A stretch of DNA of 64,000 nucleotides from Ahaetulla prasina (GCF_028640845.1 NC_080540.1:158494438-158558437); one strand, 5' to 3'; positions 1 to 11,029 are shown, numbered from the stretch's first letter. Notes: generated by a model from the letters alone, not told the origin. Program-made: numbers and translations.

Positions 1-232
1 AGGGTGTCCCAGAGGAAATCATTGCCTGCACCATGAATAATAATAGTGTTGTTGTTTTCTGAATCTACTACTTGTCTGTGGGTTGGTGCTAGGTTTCAGT
101 ATCTGAAAATATTCTTTAAGTGGTGTTTATCCAGTGAGAAAAATAGGAGAGGTTATTTTTGATAATTCTGCTGTCAGTTTTAGAACATTTTCCAGAGAGA
201 AAAAACGGGATTGCAGGAGGAGAAATGGGCTG

Positions 233-402
<170 letters not shown>

Positions 403-665
403 TAGTGATACCCATTGTCATCGAGGCACTTGGTACCATGTCCAAGAGTTTTATAAAATACATCAAGATATTGCAGCTTCCTGCAATAACACTAGTGGAA
501 CTGCAAAACATTGCGCTACTTGTAACATCATACATCTTAAGAAGGTACTTGGTTGATACCTAGGATGCTGGCAACAGTCTGTATCAACCATTAACACCAG
601 TCAATGATATTTTTGATGCATTTTTGAATGTTCAGTTGACTGAGTTTCATGTTTAATGAATAAAG
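403..665 (+). mobile_element. R4-like LINE 3' fragment, copy 1 (5' end lost to microsatellite)
   Basis: Matches the last part of the two better copies at 1463 and 2801: the conserved VIPIVIGALGTMSK-like stretch is recognisable, followed by the same C-terminus (ILRRYLVDT, stop at 554-556) and the same 3' tail ending in AATGAATAAAG before a trinucleotide array. Its left part is replaced by the CAA/CAG array. Assignment to the R4 clade is inferred from the fuller copies. Confidence 0.7.
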
Positions 666-942
666 TATATTATTATTGTTGTTGTTGTTGTTGTTGTTGT
701 TCTTCTTCTTCTTCTTCTTCTTCTTCTTCTTCTCCTTCTTCTTCTTCTTCTTCTTCTTCTTCTTCTTCTTCTTCTTCTTCTTCTTCTTCCTCCTCCTCCT
801 CCTCCTCCTCCTCCTCCTCCTCCTCCTCCTCCTCCTCCTCCTCCTCCTCCTCCTCCTCCTCCTCCTCCTCCTCCTCTTCTTCTTCTTCTTCTTCTTCTTC
901 TTCTTCTTCTTCTTCTTCTTCTTCTTCTTCTTCTTCTTCTTG
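666..942. repeat. TTG/TTC/TCC/TTC polypyrimidine array
   Basis: About 275 bp of TTG, then TTC, then TCC, then TTC units. The strand is almost pure pyrimidine with a mirror-like TTC-TCC-TTC layout. It separates an R4 3' end from a second element that begins in TTATTATT. Confidence 0.95.
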
Positions 943-1378
943 TTATTATTTCCCTATGGCTGGGGCTGGACAGCTATTGGGTGCAGTCCCTATGGTTATG
1001 GGATTGTCAGTCTTTGGATTGGTAGTGACTTAGCCAATGCAAACCAACCCAGGCACCTCCCATCACCAATGATGAGAAGAAATCAACAAAATTCCATACA
1101 GGATCAGTCATTGCCTGGATCAAAAAGGGCTGTGTCAGATGCTATGGCTCCGGGAGATCTGTCGAAAAATGGGCTATAGGGCTCAGTTGTTACTGCTAGG
1201 GAACCAGGGCATGCAACTGTAAAGCAATTGGGACAAAACATTATATATTTTAAGAAGATACTTGGTTGATACCTAGGATCCTGGCAGCAACCCGTATCAA
1301 CCATGAGCACCAGTCAATCATATTTGTGACGCATTTTTAAATATTCAGTTGACTGAGTTTCATGTTTAATGAATAAAA
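943..1378 (+). mobile_element. Non-autonomous element with R4-like 3' tail, copy 1
   Basis: The body (about 945-1245) is unlike the R4 coding fragments, but from about 1250 onward (AAGAAGATACTTGGTTGATA and on) it matches the R4-like 3' tail of the neighbours through to AATGAATAAAAGA before a TAA array. It is either an internally deleted R4 (5' UTR joined to 3' UTR) or a SINE-like rider using the R4 tail; the sequence alone does not decide. A second copy lies at 2289-2724. Confidence 0.6.
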
Positions 1379-1381
1379 GAG

Positions 1382-1462
<81 letters not shown>
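1379..1462. repeat. (TAA)n array
   Basis: About 27 near-perfect TAA/AAT units, bounded by an R4-type 3' tail on the left and an R4 fragment on the right. Confidence 0.97.
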
Positions 1463-1463
<1 letters not shown>

Positions 1464-2040
1464 ATGACTGAGTTGCTAAATTAATCCACTGGTCATTATG
1501 TAAAAAATATGACTTTCCTGTAGCCAAAAAGTCATGGGAACATAAAGTGGAAAAAAATTATAGAAAATGGAGGTGAAGATCTTGTGGGACTTTCGAATAC
1601 AGACAGATCATCACTTGGAACACAACATGCCAGATGTCATAGTTGTGGAAAACCAAAACGTACAATTTATTGACATTGTGGTACCAGGAGATGCCAGAGT
1701 TGAAGAAAAAGAACTGGAAAAAATCATGAAATATTGCAACCTGGCCATCAAAACTACACGGCTATGGATGAAACATGTAACAGTGATACCCATTGTCATC
1801 GGGGCACTTGGTACCATGTCCAAGAATTTTATAAGACACATCAACAAATTGCAGCTTCCTGCCATAACACCAGCAGAACTGCAAAAAACTGCGCTACTTG
1901 GAACATTGTATATCTTAAGAAGGTACTTGGCTGATACCTAGGATGCTGGCAACAGTCTGTATCAACCATTAACACCAGTCAATGATATTTTTGATGCATT
2001 TTTGAATGTTCAGTTGACTGAGTTTCATGTTTAATGAATA
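1463..2040 (+). mobile_element. R4-like LINE 3' fragment with C-terminal endonuclease region, copy 2
   Basis: An open frame at 1567-1941 (124 aa) carries WDFRIQTDHHLEHNMPD, then FIDIVVPGD, VEEKELEKIMKY and VIPIVIGALGTMSK. The PD...D pattern followed by an E/K-rich helix resembles the C-terminal restriction-like endonuclease region of R2/R4-group LINEs; R4-clade elements are known in squamates. The rest of the element is missing, so this is a 5'-truncated copy. The 3' tail ends in AATGAATAAAG and passes into a trinucleotide array. The clade call is from motif memory and needs alignment. Confidence 0.7.
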
Positions 2041-2288
2041 AAGTATATTATTATTATTGTTCTTCTTCTTCTTCTTCTTCTTCTTCTTCTTCTTCTTCTT
2101 CTTCTTCTTCTTCTTCTTCTTCTTCTTCTTCTTCCTCCTCCTCCTCCTCCTCCTCCTCCTCCTCCTCCTCCTCCTCCTCCTCCTCCTCCTCCTCCTCCTC
2201 CTCCTCCTCCTCTTCTTCTTCTTCTTCTTCTTCTTCTTCTTCTTCTTCTTCTTCTTCTTCTTCTTCTTCTTCTTCTTCTTCTTCTTGT
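2041..2288. repeat. TTC/TCC/TTC polypyrimidine array, second copy
   Basis: Same TTC-TCC-TTC layout as 666-942, without the TTG segment, at the same place in the macro-repeat. Confidence 0.95.
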
Positions 2289-2720
2289 TATTATTTCCCT
2301 ATGGCTGGGGCTGGACGGCTATTGGGTGCGGTCCCTATGGTTATGGGAATGCCAGTCTTTGGATCAGTAGTGGCTTAGCCACCAACCAACCCAGGCATCT
2401 ACCATCACCAATGATGAGAAGAAATCAACAAAATTCCATACCGGATCACTCATTGCCCGGGTCAACAAGGACCATGTCAGATGCTATGGCTACTGGACAC
2501 CTGCCGAAAAATGGGCTGCAGGGCTCAGTTGCTACTGCTGGGAAACCAGGGCATGCAACTGTAAAGCAATTGGGACAAAACATTATATATTTTAAGAAGA
2601 TACTTGGTTGATACCTAGGACGCTGGCAGCAACCCATATCAACCATTAGCACCAGTCAATCGTATTTGTGACACATTTTTAAACATTTAGTTGACTGAGT
2701 TTCATGTTTAATGAATAAAA

Positions 2721-2724
<4 letters not shown>
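2289..2724 (+). mobile_element. Non-autonomous element with R4-like 3' tail, copy 2
   Basis: Close copy of 943-1378: same CCCTATGGCTGGGGCTGGAC start and same tail ending in AATGAATAAAAGAG, with scattered substitutions and a small indel near 2381. It is followed by TAA repeats. Confidence 0.6.

Positions 2725-2800
<76 letters not shown>
2725..2800. repeat. (TAA)n array
   Basis: About 25 TAA/AAT units between the non-autonomous element and R4 copy 3. Confidence 0.97.
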
Positions 2801-2802
<2 letters not shown>

Positions 2803-3382
2803 ATGACTGAGTTGCTAAATTAATCCACTGGTCATTATGTAAAAAATATGACTTTCCTGTAGCCAAAAAGTCATGGGAACATAAAGTGGAAAAAAATTAT
2901 AGAAAATGGAGGTGAAGATCTTGTGGGACTTTCGAATACAGACAGATCATCACTTGGAACACAACATGCCAGATGTCATAGTTGTGGAAAACCAAAACGT
3001 ACAATTTATTGACATTGTGGTACCAGGAGATGCCAGAGTCAAAGAAAAAGAACTGGAAAAAATCATGAAATATCGCAACCTGGCCATCAAAACTACACGG
3101 CTATGGATGAAACATGTAACAGTGATACTCATTGTCATCGGGGCACTTGGTACCATGTCCAAGAATTTTATAAGACACATCAACAAATTGCAGCTTCCTG
3201 CCATAACACCAGCAAAACTGCAAAAAACTGCGCTACTTGGAACATCATATATCTTAAGAAGGTACTTGGTTGATACCTAGGATGCTGGCAGCAACCCATA
3301 TTAACCATCAGCACCAGTCAATGGTATTTGTGATGCATTTTTGAATGTTCAGTTGACTGAGTTTCATGTTTAATGAATAAAG

Positions 3383-3383
<1 letters not shown>
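2801..3383 (+). mobile_element. R4-like LINE 3' fragment, copy 3
   Basis: Nearly identical to copy 2, displaced by 1339 bp; its 124-aa frame at 2906-3280 differs at only a handful of residues (for example VKEKE for VEEKE, LIVIG for PIVIG). Its 3' tail is followed directly by TAA repeats. Copies 2 and 3 probably arose by segmental duplication of the whole R4-array-element block rather than by two insertions. Confidence 0.7.

Positions 3384-3449
<66 letters not shown>
3384..3449. repeat. (TAA)n array
   Basis: About 20 TAA/AAT units closing the macro-repeat. Confidence 0.97.
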
Positions 3450-3956
3450 TCCTTTCACCTTCTGCTAGTCTGCAAAGAACATGGTATTCTTCTGGATTAG
3501 ACAAGGCTGTTTTGGATTCCCAACATTATTAGGTTATTGTATTTTTAACATTTCTACAGTATATATTGCTTTTTAGGAACCTAGGTGGTATAAACAATAG
3601 TAAAAAGGGAATAAATTCATTGTATCCAATCTCATAAAACAGAGAATCAACCAAATCACAAACAATGAGACAGAAACAATAAAAAAAAACATTTAAACCT
3701 TTTGAGAAAATAAAAGTGTCTTGGTCTGACTTGAAAATAATGTAGAACAATTGAACTAACTGGCATCAGGGTATATTCTGTTCTGAAAGATTGCATTGTT
3801 TTCCCAGAATAATGTTCCAGATTTCTCCAGCATCTTTATGCTAAGAAATATAGCAAAATAGCAACAATAAGTAAGAAGGGGAAAATAACTCTTAAATAAA
3901 TAATCCAGATATTATATAATTATTATAATGACTAATTATAATGACAACATTCATAA
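3450..3956. other. Intergenic, nothing recognised
   Basis: AT-rich unique-looking sequence. No coding frame with recognisable motifs and no repeat family I can name. Confidence 0.6.
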
Positions 3957-4209
3957 GGGCCTCTGGTGGCTCAACAGACTAATGTAGTCTGTTATTAACA
4001 CAGCTGCTTGCAATTACTGCAAGTTCAAGTCCCACCAGGCCCAAGGTTGACTCAGCCGTCCATCCTTTATAAGGTAGGTAAAATTAGGACCCAGATTGTT
4101 GGGGGGGCAATATGTTGACTTTGTATATAATATACAAATGGATGAAGACTATTGCTTGACATAGTGTAAGCCACCCTGAGTCTTTGGAGAAGGGCGGGAT
4201 ATAAATGCA

Positions 4210-4270
<61 letters not shown>
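3957..4270 (+). mobile_element. tRNA-derived SINE with L2-like 3' tail, ending in (AAT)n
   Basis: Begins GGGCCTCTGGTGGCTCAACAG (A-box-like), has GCAAGTTCAAGTCCCACC (B-box-like), a middle region with GACTCAGCC and CCATCCTTTATAAGGTAGGT, and a tail reading AAGCCACCCTGAGTC...GGAGAAGGGCGGGATATAAAT before an AAT array (4209-4270). The tail matches the 3' end of the L2-like LINE at 8480-8525, suggesting mobilisation by that LINE. A reverse copy lies at 29918-30184. Confidence 0.75.
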
Positions 4271-4890
4271 TGTGCACTAAAAAAAACTGTCTATTTTTTC
4301 TTTTTTTTTTCTTCCAGAATACAATAGTTGATTTTTAAAACTATGAGATGGAGTGGGAAAAGATTTAATAGAGAATAGTTAAACTGAGCTTAATACAGAG
4401 AGACTATATGGGTGTATTATTGGCCACTGTGCAGAATTGCCTTGAAATTGCCTTGCTCCTTGCTTCATTATATCATCTCATGGCAACTGGGGGCTTTATG
4501 TTTCTGACCTAATTTTCTCTCTATTCCTCAAAGAGTTTTCCTTCCCATTTGCTTTCCGGTTATCATATTTAGATCCTTTAGCCATGCAACCAGTAAAGTA
4601 GTCTAACAAAAGCAACTCCTATCCAGGTCCTATTTCCTGCATTTCCTCTTCCCCAGCTGAAAACCTCTTGGCTCTTTCAGCAATAATTATTATCCCGAAT
4701 CTTGAGACATTGCTCTTTTCTGATGAGGGATTATCACTTTCCTGGAGACTACTTTAAGCTGCATCTGTCTCTAACTAAGTGTAATAATCTTTCTGTAACT
4801 AATGATAACTAATAGTCTCTTGCTTGTGCACACCCCTTCTAGTGCCCTTAAGTGCATTGCATCATTTTAGCAATTATATTAAGAATAGCT
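4271..4890. other. Intergenic, nothing recognised
   Basis: No coding frame, RNA gene or repeat family recognised. Confidence 0.6.
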
Positions 4891-5685
4891 TGAAAATAAA
4901 AATACATGGAAATCAAAAGTTCTTATTGCTCAGCATTCAAAGAGAACCAGTTGAAGATGTTTTACAGATGGCACCTTCCTCCGGCAAGGCTCGCCAAGAT
5001 GTGCCCGAATAATTCACCAATTTGCTGGAAGTGTAATAAGGTCTATGGAACATACTATCATCTTTGGTGGCCATGTCCAGCCGCAAAAAAGTATTGGGCC
5101 AAAATCAAAAAATGGCTAGAAAAAATAACAGACCAACCAATGTATTGGAAACCAGAGACATTCTTGTTAGGAATATTTACCAGACATTATACCAAAGACA
5201 TAAAACACTTAATCTTACATATCATAACGGCTGCAAGAATTTCATACGCACAAAATTGGAAAAAAGGAAATACACCAACAGAGGAAGATCTGATAAAGAA
5301 AATCTTAGATTGTGCCGATATGGACAAATTAACAAAAGAAATTAAAGAAAAGGAAGATACAGAATATTACGTAATATGGGATAAATGGTACAAATGGCTG
5401 GAGACTAGAAAAAATGAATAGTGATGAAAGGAGAGAAACAATAAGTGCAAGATGTATGTAAGATAGTGTATAAAATGTACAAATGTAATATTATAAGGGA
5501 TAGGAATTATAGAGTAATAAGGGATAATAGGACAAGAAGGCTATAAATATTATAAAGGGAATTGAGAGAAAATGTAAATATTAGGAGATCACCGCTATGA
5601 AACAGTTGTAAAAAGGGAATGTATGTTATGTGTTTTGTGTTTGTTATATTGTGTAATAAATAAAAAACTTATTAAAAAACAAAAA
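4891..5685 (+). mobile_element. L1 LINE 3' fragment (ORF2 C-terminus and 3' UTR)
   Basis: The frame 4906-5421 encodes FYRWHLPPARLAKMCP...CWKCNKVYGTYYHLWWPCPAAKKYW, the cysteine/histidine motif typical of the C-terminus of L1 ORF2, then FLLGIF and ISYAQNWKKGNTPTEEDL, also typical of L1 ORF2 ends. A short AT-rich 3' UTR follows, ending with AATAAATAAAAAAC and an A-rich tail. The copy is heavily 5'-truncated, and this last 171-aa frame is uninterrupted. Confidence 0.85.
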
Positions 5686-6395
5686 AGAAGAACCGAGTGT
5701 TAGTCACCAATGGAACTTGCTCATGGAGTAGATGCCCCCTTTCAGGAGAGATCTCAAAGCCCTCCTTGAAAACTCTCTCAACAGTTTATGCAGGAAGACC
5801 GATATGAGTAGAAGGAGCAGCTGAGATAAGAGAACTGTGGGATGAGCAGTAGTGGGCCAAGGAGCTCAACCACTGGCGTTGCTTGATTGAGTTGGTGAAA
5901 TATCATTTTGCATGGAGGATTTAACAAAATACAACAAGACATATATGGAATATTTATCCTGAAATACATTTTTTCTGCTTGGGAAAGACATATTTATGAT
6001 TAAAGACTTATTTATGAAAACACAAACTGAAATTTAGAAATCTGATTTTTGGGTGAGTTCTGAGATACATGACTTGATTTCTCTTGTTGGCAACTAATTA
6101 GTCTTCAGGCAGAGTTCTGCTGGGTTTTGTCATATGTCTCGGAAGTTGTGTCCAAAATTAATCAGGCAATCATCAGTGCATGGATCACTTTAAATCTTTT
6201 TTTTTTAAATATTGGGAAGATTATGCCTGGTTTTAGATGAGCCTATGGCCTGATCCACCGAAGTTCTTCTTAAATTCCTGAAATCCTACAGTCCATGAAC
6301 TTTGATGCTTCTTTCCTCGCTTGCAATTTGTGTTCACTTGTGCACATTTAATAGGGGCAGTTGCAACAGAAACCCAGAATAACTTTCTATAATTC
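5686..6395. other. Intergenic, nothing recognised
   Basis: No coding frame with motifs and no named repeat. Confidence 0.55.
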
Positions 6396-6400
6396 CAGAA

Positions 6401-6432
<32 letters not shown>
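6396..6432. repeat. GATA/GACA microsatellite
   Basis: Short run of AGAT then AGAC units, the same two motifs that make up the larger array in keratin intron 1. Confidence 0.9.
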
Positions 6433-6433
<1 letters not shown>

Positions 6434-6439
6434 AAGATA

Positions 6440-6572
6440 CAGTGTTTCCCCAAAAATAACACCCTGTCTTATATTTTTTTGAACCCTGCAAAAACCGCTT
6501 GGCCTTATTGCCTTGCACTCAAAAGCTCCATTGGGCTTATTATCGGGATGTCTTATTTTGGGGGAAACGGGG
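6440..6572 (+). mobile_element. Tc1/mariner-like MITE
   Basis: Terminal inverted repeats related to CAGTGTTTCCCCAAAAATAA, TA dinucleotides on both sides, about 133 bp. Relatives lie at 23743-23872 (reverse) and 38461-38597 (forward). The superfamily is inferred from the TA target duplication. Confidence 0.7.
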
Positions 6573-6965
6573 TAGATAATCAGTTAAAAATATAATGTAA
6601 TTTAAATCGGAAAACAGATGTTCCCCCAACAATTTATACTTCCCTTAAAGGGTCTACTTCAAATTTCTTTTCAAAAGTTCAGGGAAATTGTAGGAACTGC
6701 AAAGATGGGTTTTCCACACAATCTAAAACACACATATGCCCATAGAGAGAAAAAGAGATTGTAGAATAATTCATGAGTCTACTTCAATGGATTCATGTCC
6801 TGGACAGATGAAGATTTATAGGTCTTTGGGACTGTGAAATTGTGACTTGTCATCTTTCTCTCTTGTAGGCCAACAGATATAAGGAGCCAATCAACCAGCG
6901 TGAGGGGAGAAAAAGTTTGCCACCAATCCTCACATTTATTACCTTCACAAATGTGTAAAGCAGAA
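6573..6965. other. Intergenic, one possible keratin exon fossil
   Basis: Mostly unremarkable. At about 6874-6925, after a pyrimidine-rich stretch and AG, the sequence ATATAAGGAGCCAATCAACC resembles the start of type II keratin exon 3 (YEDEINKR). It is too short and degraded to annotate as a pseudogene. Confidence 0.35.
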
Positions 6966-8548
6966 GAAACCTGAGGTGGTGAGGCCCCTCCTCAAGAAGC
7001 CTTCCCTGGACCCGGCTATTTTAGGTAATTATCGTCCGGTCTCCAACCTTCGCTTTGCGGCGAAGGTTGTAGAGAGTATGGTGGCATATCAGTTTCCCCT
7101 CCACCTGGAGGAAACTGTCTATCTAGACCCGTTCAGTCCGGCTTCCGGCCGGTTACAGCACTGAGCGGCTTTGGTCGCGTTGGTGGATGATCTCTGGAGG
7201 GCCAGGGATGAGGTTGTTCCTCTGCCCTGGTCCTATTAGACCTCTCAGCGGCTTTTGATACCATCGACCATGGTATCCTGCTGCGCCGGTTGGAGGACTG
7301 GGAGTGAGAGGCACCGTTTATCGGTGGTTCTCCTCCTATCTCTCCGACCGATCGCATGAGCGGTGTTGACGGGGGCAGAGGTTGACTCCCGGCGCCTCAC
7401 TTGTGGGGTGCCGCGGGGTCGATTCTCTCGCCTTCTGTTCAACATCTATGAAACCGCTGGGTGAGATCATCAGTGGCTTGGTGTGAGGTACCAGCTGTCG
7501 CTGATGACACCCAGCTGTACTTTTCACACGGGCCACCCCAATGAAGCTATCAGTGCTGTCCCGGTGTTTGGAAGCCGTACGGGTCTGGATGGGGAGAAAC
7601 AGGCTCAAGCTCAATCCCTCCAAGACGGAGTGGCTGTGGATGCCGGCATCCCGGTACAGTCAGCTGAGTCCATGGCTGACTGTTGGGAGCGAGTCATTGG
7701 CCCCGATGGAGAGGGTGCGCAACTTGGGCGTTCTCCTGGATGAACGGCTGTCTTTTGAAGACCACCTGACGGCCGTCTCCAGGAGAGCTTTCCACCAGGT
7801 TCGCCTGGTGCGCCAGCTGCGCCCCTTTCTAGACCGGGATGCCTTGTGCACAGTCACTCACGCCCTCGTGACGTCTCGTCTGGATTACTGCAATGCTCTC
7901 TACATGGGGCTCCCCTTGAGGGGCATCCGGAGGCTTCAGTTAGTCCAGAATGCGGCTGCGCGGGTGATAGAGGGGGGCCCTCGTGGCTCCCGCGTGACAC
8001 CTATCCTGCGCAGACTGCACTGGCTACCTGTGGCCTTCCGGGTGCGCTTCAAGGTTTTGGTGAACGTCTTCAAAGCGCTCCATGGCATAGGGCCGGGCTA
8101 TTTACGGGACCGCCTACTGCTACCGAATACCTCCCACCGACCCGTGCGCTCTCACAGAGAGGGACTCCTCAGGGTGCCGTCGGCGCGACAGTGTCGTCTG
8201 GCGACGCCCAGGGGAAGGGCCTTCTCTGTGGGGGCTCCCGCCCTCTGGAACGAACTCCCCCCGGGACTCCGTCAACTTCCGGACCTCCGAACCTTTCGTC
8301 GTGAGCTTAAAACGCATTTATTTATCTGCGCAGGACTGGGTTAGTTTTTTAAATTTATGGGTTTTAATTGGGTTTTTATTATTTATTCTAAATTTTTAAT
8401 TTCGGCCAATTGAATAAGTTTTTTAATTGTATTTTAATTGTGTTTATATTGTAATATTATTGTGTATTTTATTTGGCTGTGAACCGCCCTGAGTCCTTCG
8501 GGAGAAGGGCGGTATAGAAATTTAAATAATAAATAAATAAATAAATAA
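6966..8548 (+). mobile_element. L2/CR1-superfamily LINE, 5'-truncated and broken
   Basis: The left part encodes VRPLLKKPSLDPAILGNYRPVSNL, a reverse transcriptase motif, in a frame that soon breaks. The right part has a long frame (7541-8344) reading LDYCNALYMGLPLRGIRRLQ, QNAAARVI, LHWLPV and a C-terminal AFSVGAPALWNELPPGLRQL, typical of L2-type LINE C-termini. Stops and frameshifts lie between (about 7160-7540). The 3' end reads GAACCGCCCTGAGTCCTTCG...GAAGGGCGG, then an AATA-rich tail. It is more GC-rich than its surroundings. The exact clade (L2 or related) is inferred. Confidence 0.85.
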
Positions 8549-8943
8549 AACATAGTAAGCAAAGTCACAGTTTCACTTAGTTATGCCATATGAACAATCC
8601 CCCCAAAACTGGCTGAACATTTCAGCCTCAGTCCTTTCATAGATATTGATATCAACCTAAGATTACACTTCTAATACGGTTGGATTCTCAGGGAAAAGGG
8701 TGAATTGTGGGTGTTCATTTGTCAGCAACTCCTTGGAGAAGCTGCATCTTTTATTGGAAAATTATTGTGTGTAATTTCCATATCAGTTACTTTGCACCCA
8801 ACATATGTTCAGTCAATTCTCCTATCTCAGACTGAGTAAGCACACTGACCACTCATTCAATTATTAAAAAAAAAATTACAGTTTGGTGTTTCTTTGTCAG
8901 ATATTAGTAAAAGAGTTATCTAGAAAAATAGAACACACAGCAG
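8549..8943. other. Intergenic, nothing recognised
   Basis: No coding frame, RNA gene or repeat family recognised. Confidence 0.6.
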
Positions 8944-9406
8944 CAGGGGTGAAATCTAAAAATTATCCCTACCGGTTCTGTGGGCGTGGCTTAATTGGTG
9001 GGTGTTGGTGGTCAGTTGACTGAATGGGCATGGCCAATAATAATAAATGATAAAAATATTAAAGTATACAAATCTTGGGAGTGCACCGGTCTACCTTCTT
9101 TAAAAATAGAGGCACTGGTCTACCAATTGCCTTTTTTTGGGAGGCACCGGTCTACCTTCTTTAAAAATAGAGGCACTGGTCTACTAGCCGCCTACAGTGC
9201 TGATCAGCTGTAGTACGGCCCTTTGAAGCGCCATGGCCGTTTGCAGCTGTATCACTACTGAGAGGTTCAGGGACAGAGAAGAGGAACACCGAGGCATGGG
9301 TGGTGGTGGTGGTGGCAGGGATTTTTGCTACGGGTTCTCCGAACTACCCGCCCCCATCTCTACCGGATTGCGCGATCCGGTCCGAACCGGGAGCATTTCA
9401 CCCCTG
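8944..9406 (+). mobile_element. hAT-type MITE, long family (463 bp)
   Basis: Ends CAGGGGTGAAAT and ATTTCACCCCTG form inverted repeats and the element is flanked by the 8-bp direct repeat CACAGCAG (8936-8943 and 9407-9414). It shares ends and the TTCTGTGGGCGTGGC block with the copies at 10023 and 36669. No coding capacity; short frames inside are chance. Confidence 0.88.
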
Positions 9407-9414
9407 CACAGCAG

Positions 9415-10014
9415 GCAAAAATAGAAAGAGAAAAGGATTTGAACAATGAGCAAGAGGCAGAAAGTGGACTTAACATCAATGATAGACATTATCTATATCT
9501 ATATTTCAAAGGGACATACCTATCCATTACACTGTAATAATTATCATGAACAGTCTCAAAGGGAGTGGCCTTTGTTTATTCTGGTCTTAACCTTTTTTTT
9601 TCTTTTTTCAAAAAATAAAGGTGGAAAATAGGACACCAGGTGATCACTCCCTTGGTCTGTACTGTGAAGAAAGCAATTTGGTAGAGTGAGTTGAGGTATC
9701 AACAACTAACATAAGAAGATACATGATATTTAAGGAAATGATGGTGGATGAGAGGTCTGAACCCAGGTCTACACTAAGTCCCCTTCCCTCCCTAGAATCC
9801 AGCTTTGCCATGTAGTATAAAATATTACAGTACAGAAGGAGGAAGCCAGCTACTTAGAAAATGGAGCTATGTGGAGATAGCTAGTGTTGTGGAGTATGTG
9901 GAGAACACTAGCTAACACCTAGTGTTTCTCCTAGAGACTTAAGTCTGCCTTGTTCTTGCAGCCTTATTTTTAATGGGCCATAATAGAACTAATGAAAGAA
10001 GTATCTCTTGAAAG
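9415..10014. other. Intergenic, nothing recognised
   Basis: No recognisable coding or repeat content. Confidence 0.55.
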
Positions 10015-10022
10015 GTAACATC

Positions 10023-10986
10023 CAGGGGTGAAATGCTCCCGGATCGGACCGGATCGCCTGATCCGGTAGCGATGGCAGCTGCTGGTTCGGAGGACCGGTA
10101 ACAAAAATCCCTGGCCCCCCACCCCTGCCTCTGCTAAGCCGCACCATCTGCAGTGGTATTTATTTTTTTTAAAGCCGGTTTTGCTTCAGCAGAAACAGGC
10201 CTTTAAAATTTTTTTTTAAAAAAGCCTTTTTGAGTATCCCGCCGCTCAGCTGAGATCAGCAGAGACTTTAAACTTAAAAAAAAAAAATTAAAGTCTCCTC
10301 TGGCGATCTCACCTGAGTTCCTCATCAGCAGAACCTTACTTGTACTCTTACTTGTAGAAAACATTAGAGATTCTAAGGCACTTACCTGATTACTGATGAA
10401 CGCATGGCTTTTTTTCCAGTCCGAAAGCAGTTTCAGTTTCAGCCAGACAGAATCAATCGCTCAGCTAATCTATTTCCTCGGTGATCAACTGGCTGGCTTT
10501 GCCGGCTGAGGAACTCTGGGATTTGAAGTCCACAATAAAATAAAATAAAATAAAATAAAATAAAATAAAATAATAAAATAAAATATTTGTGCAGCTTTCT
10601 GAGATTTGGTGTGTTTCTGTAGTGTTTCACTCTAACTACACAAACACACAAAATCTCAGAAAGCTGTATGTGGCATTTTGTGTGTGTGTGTGTGTGTCAG
10701 TTGTGTGTGTGTAAAGTGTGAAAGTTGGTTTTTGAGCTTTTTGTGGCTGTGTGAAGTGTGAAGTACATCTACTTTTACATTGTGTGTGAATCAGTTGTGT
10801 TGTGTTGTGTGTGTGTAAAGTGTGAAAGTTGGTTTTTGGTACCTCTTATTGTTTTTTTATACTTTATTATTTTTATTATTTATTGTTATTGGCCACGCCC
10901 ACCCAGCCATCTGACCACCAAGCCACGCCCACCAATTAAGCCATGCCCACAGAACCAATCGGGAAAATTTTTAGATTTCACCCCTG
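10023..10986 (-). mobile_element. hAT-type MITE, long family (964 bp)
   Basis: Inverted relative to the copy at 36669. CAGGGGTGAAAT and its complement end the element, flanked by the exact 8-bp duplication GTAACATC (10015-10022, 10987-10994). The interior has a TAAAA array (about 10532-10583), a hairpin built on AAATCTCAGAAAGCTG and its complement, and TG-rich runs. Confidence 0.9.
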
Positions 10987-11029
10987 GTAACATCTCTTAT
11001 AGAGTAAGTAAGTTTAAATAGATCCTTAG

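Noticed and set aside
656..1179. Poly-Ser and poly-Phe frames (also 2034-2611)
   Set aside because: Translations of TTC/TCC arrays.
7133..8317. Several minus-strand and alternate frames over the L2-like LINE
   Set aside because: GC-rich LINE sequence gives overlapping chance frames; only the plus frames with RT and C-terminal motifs are meaningful.
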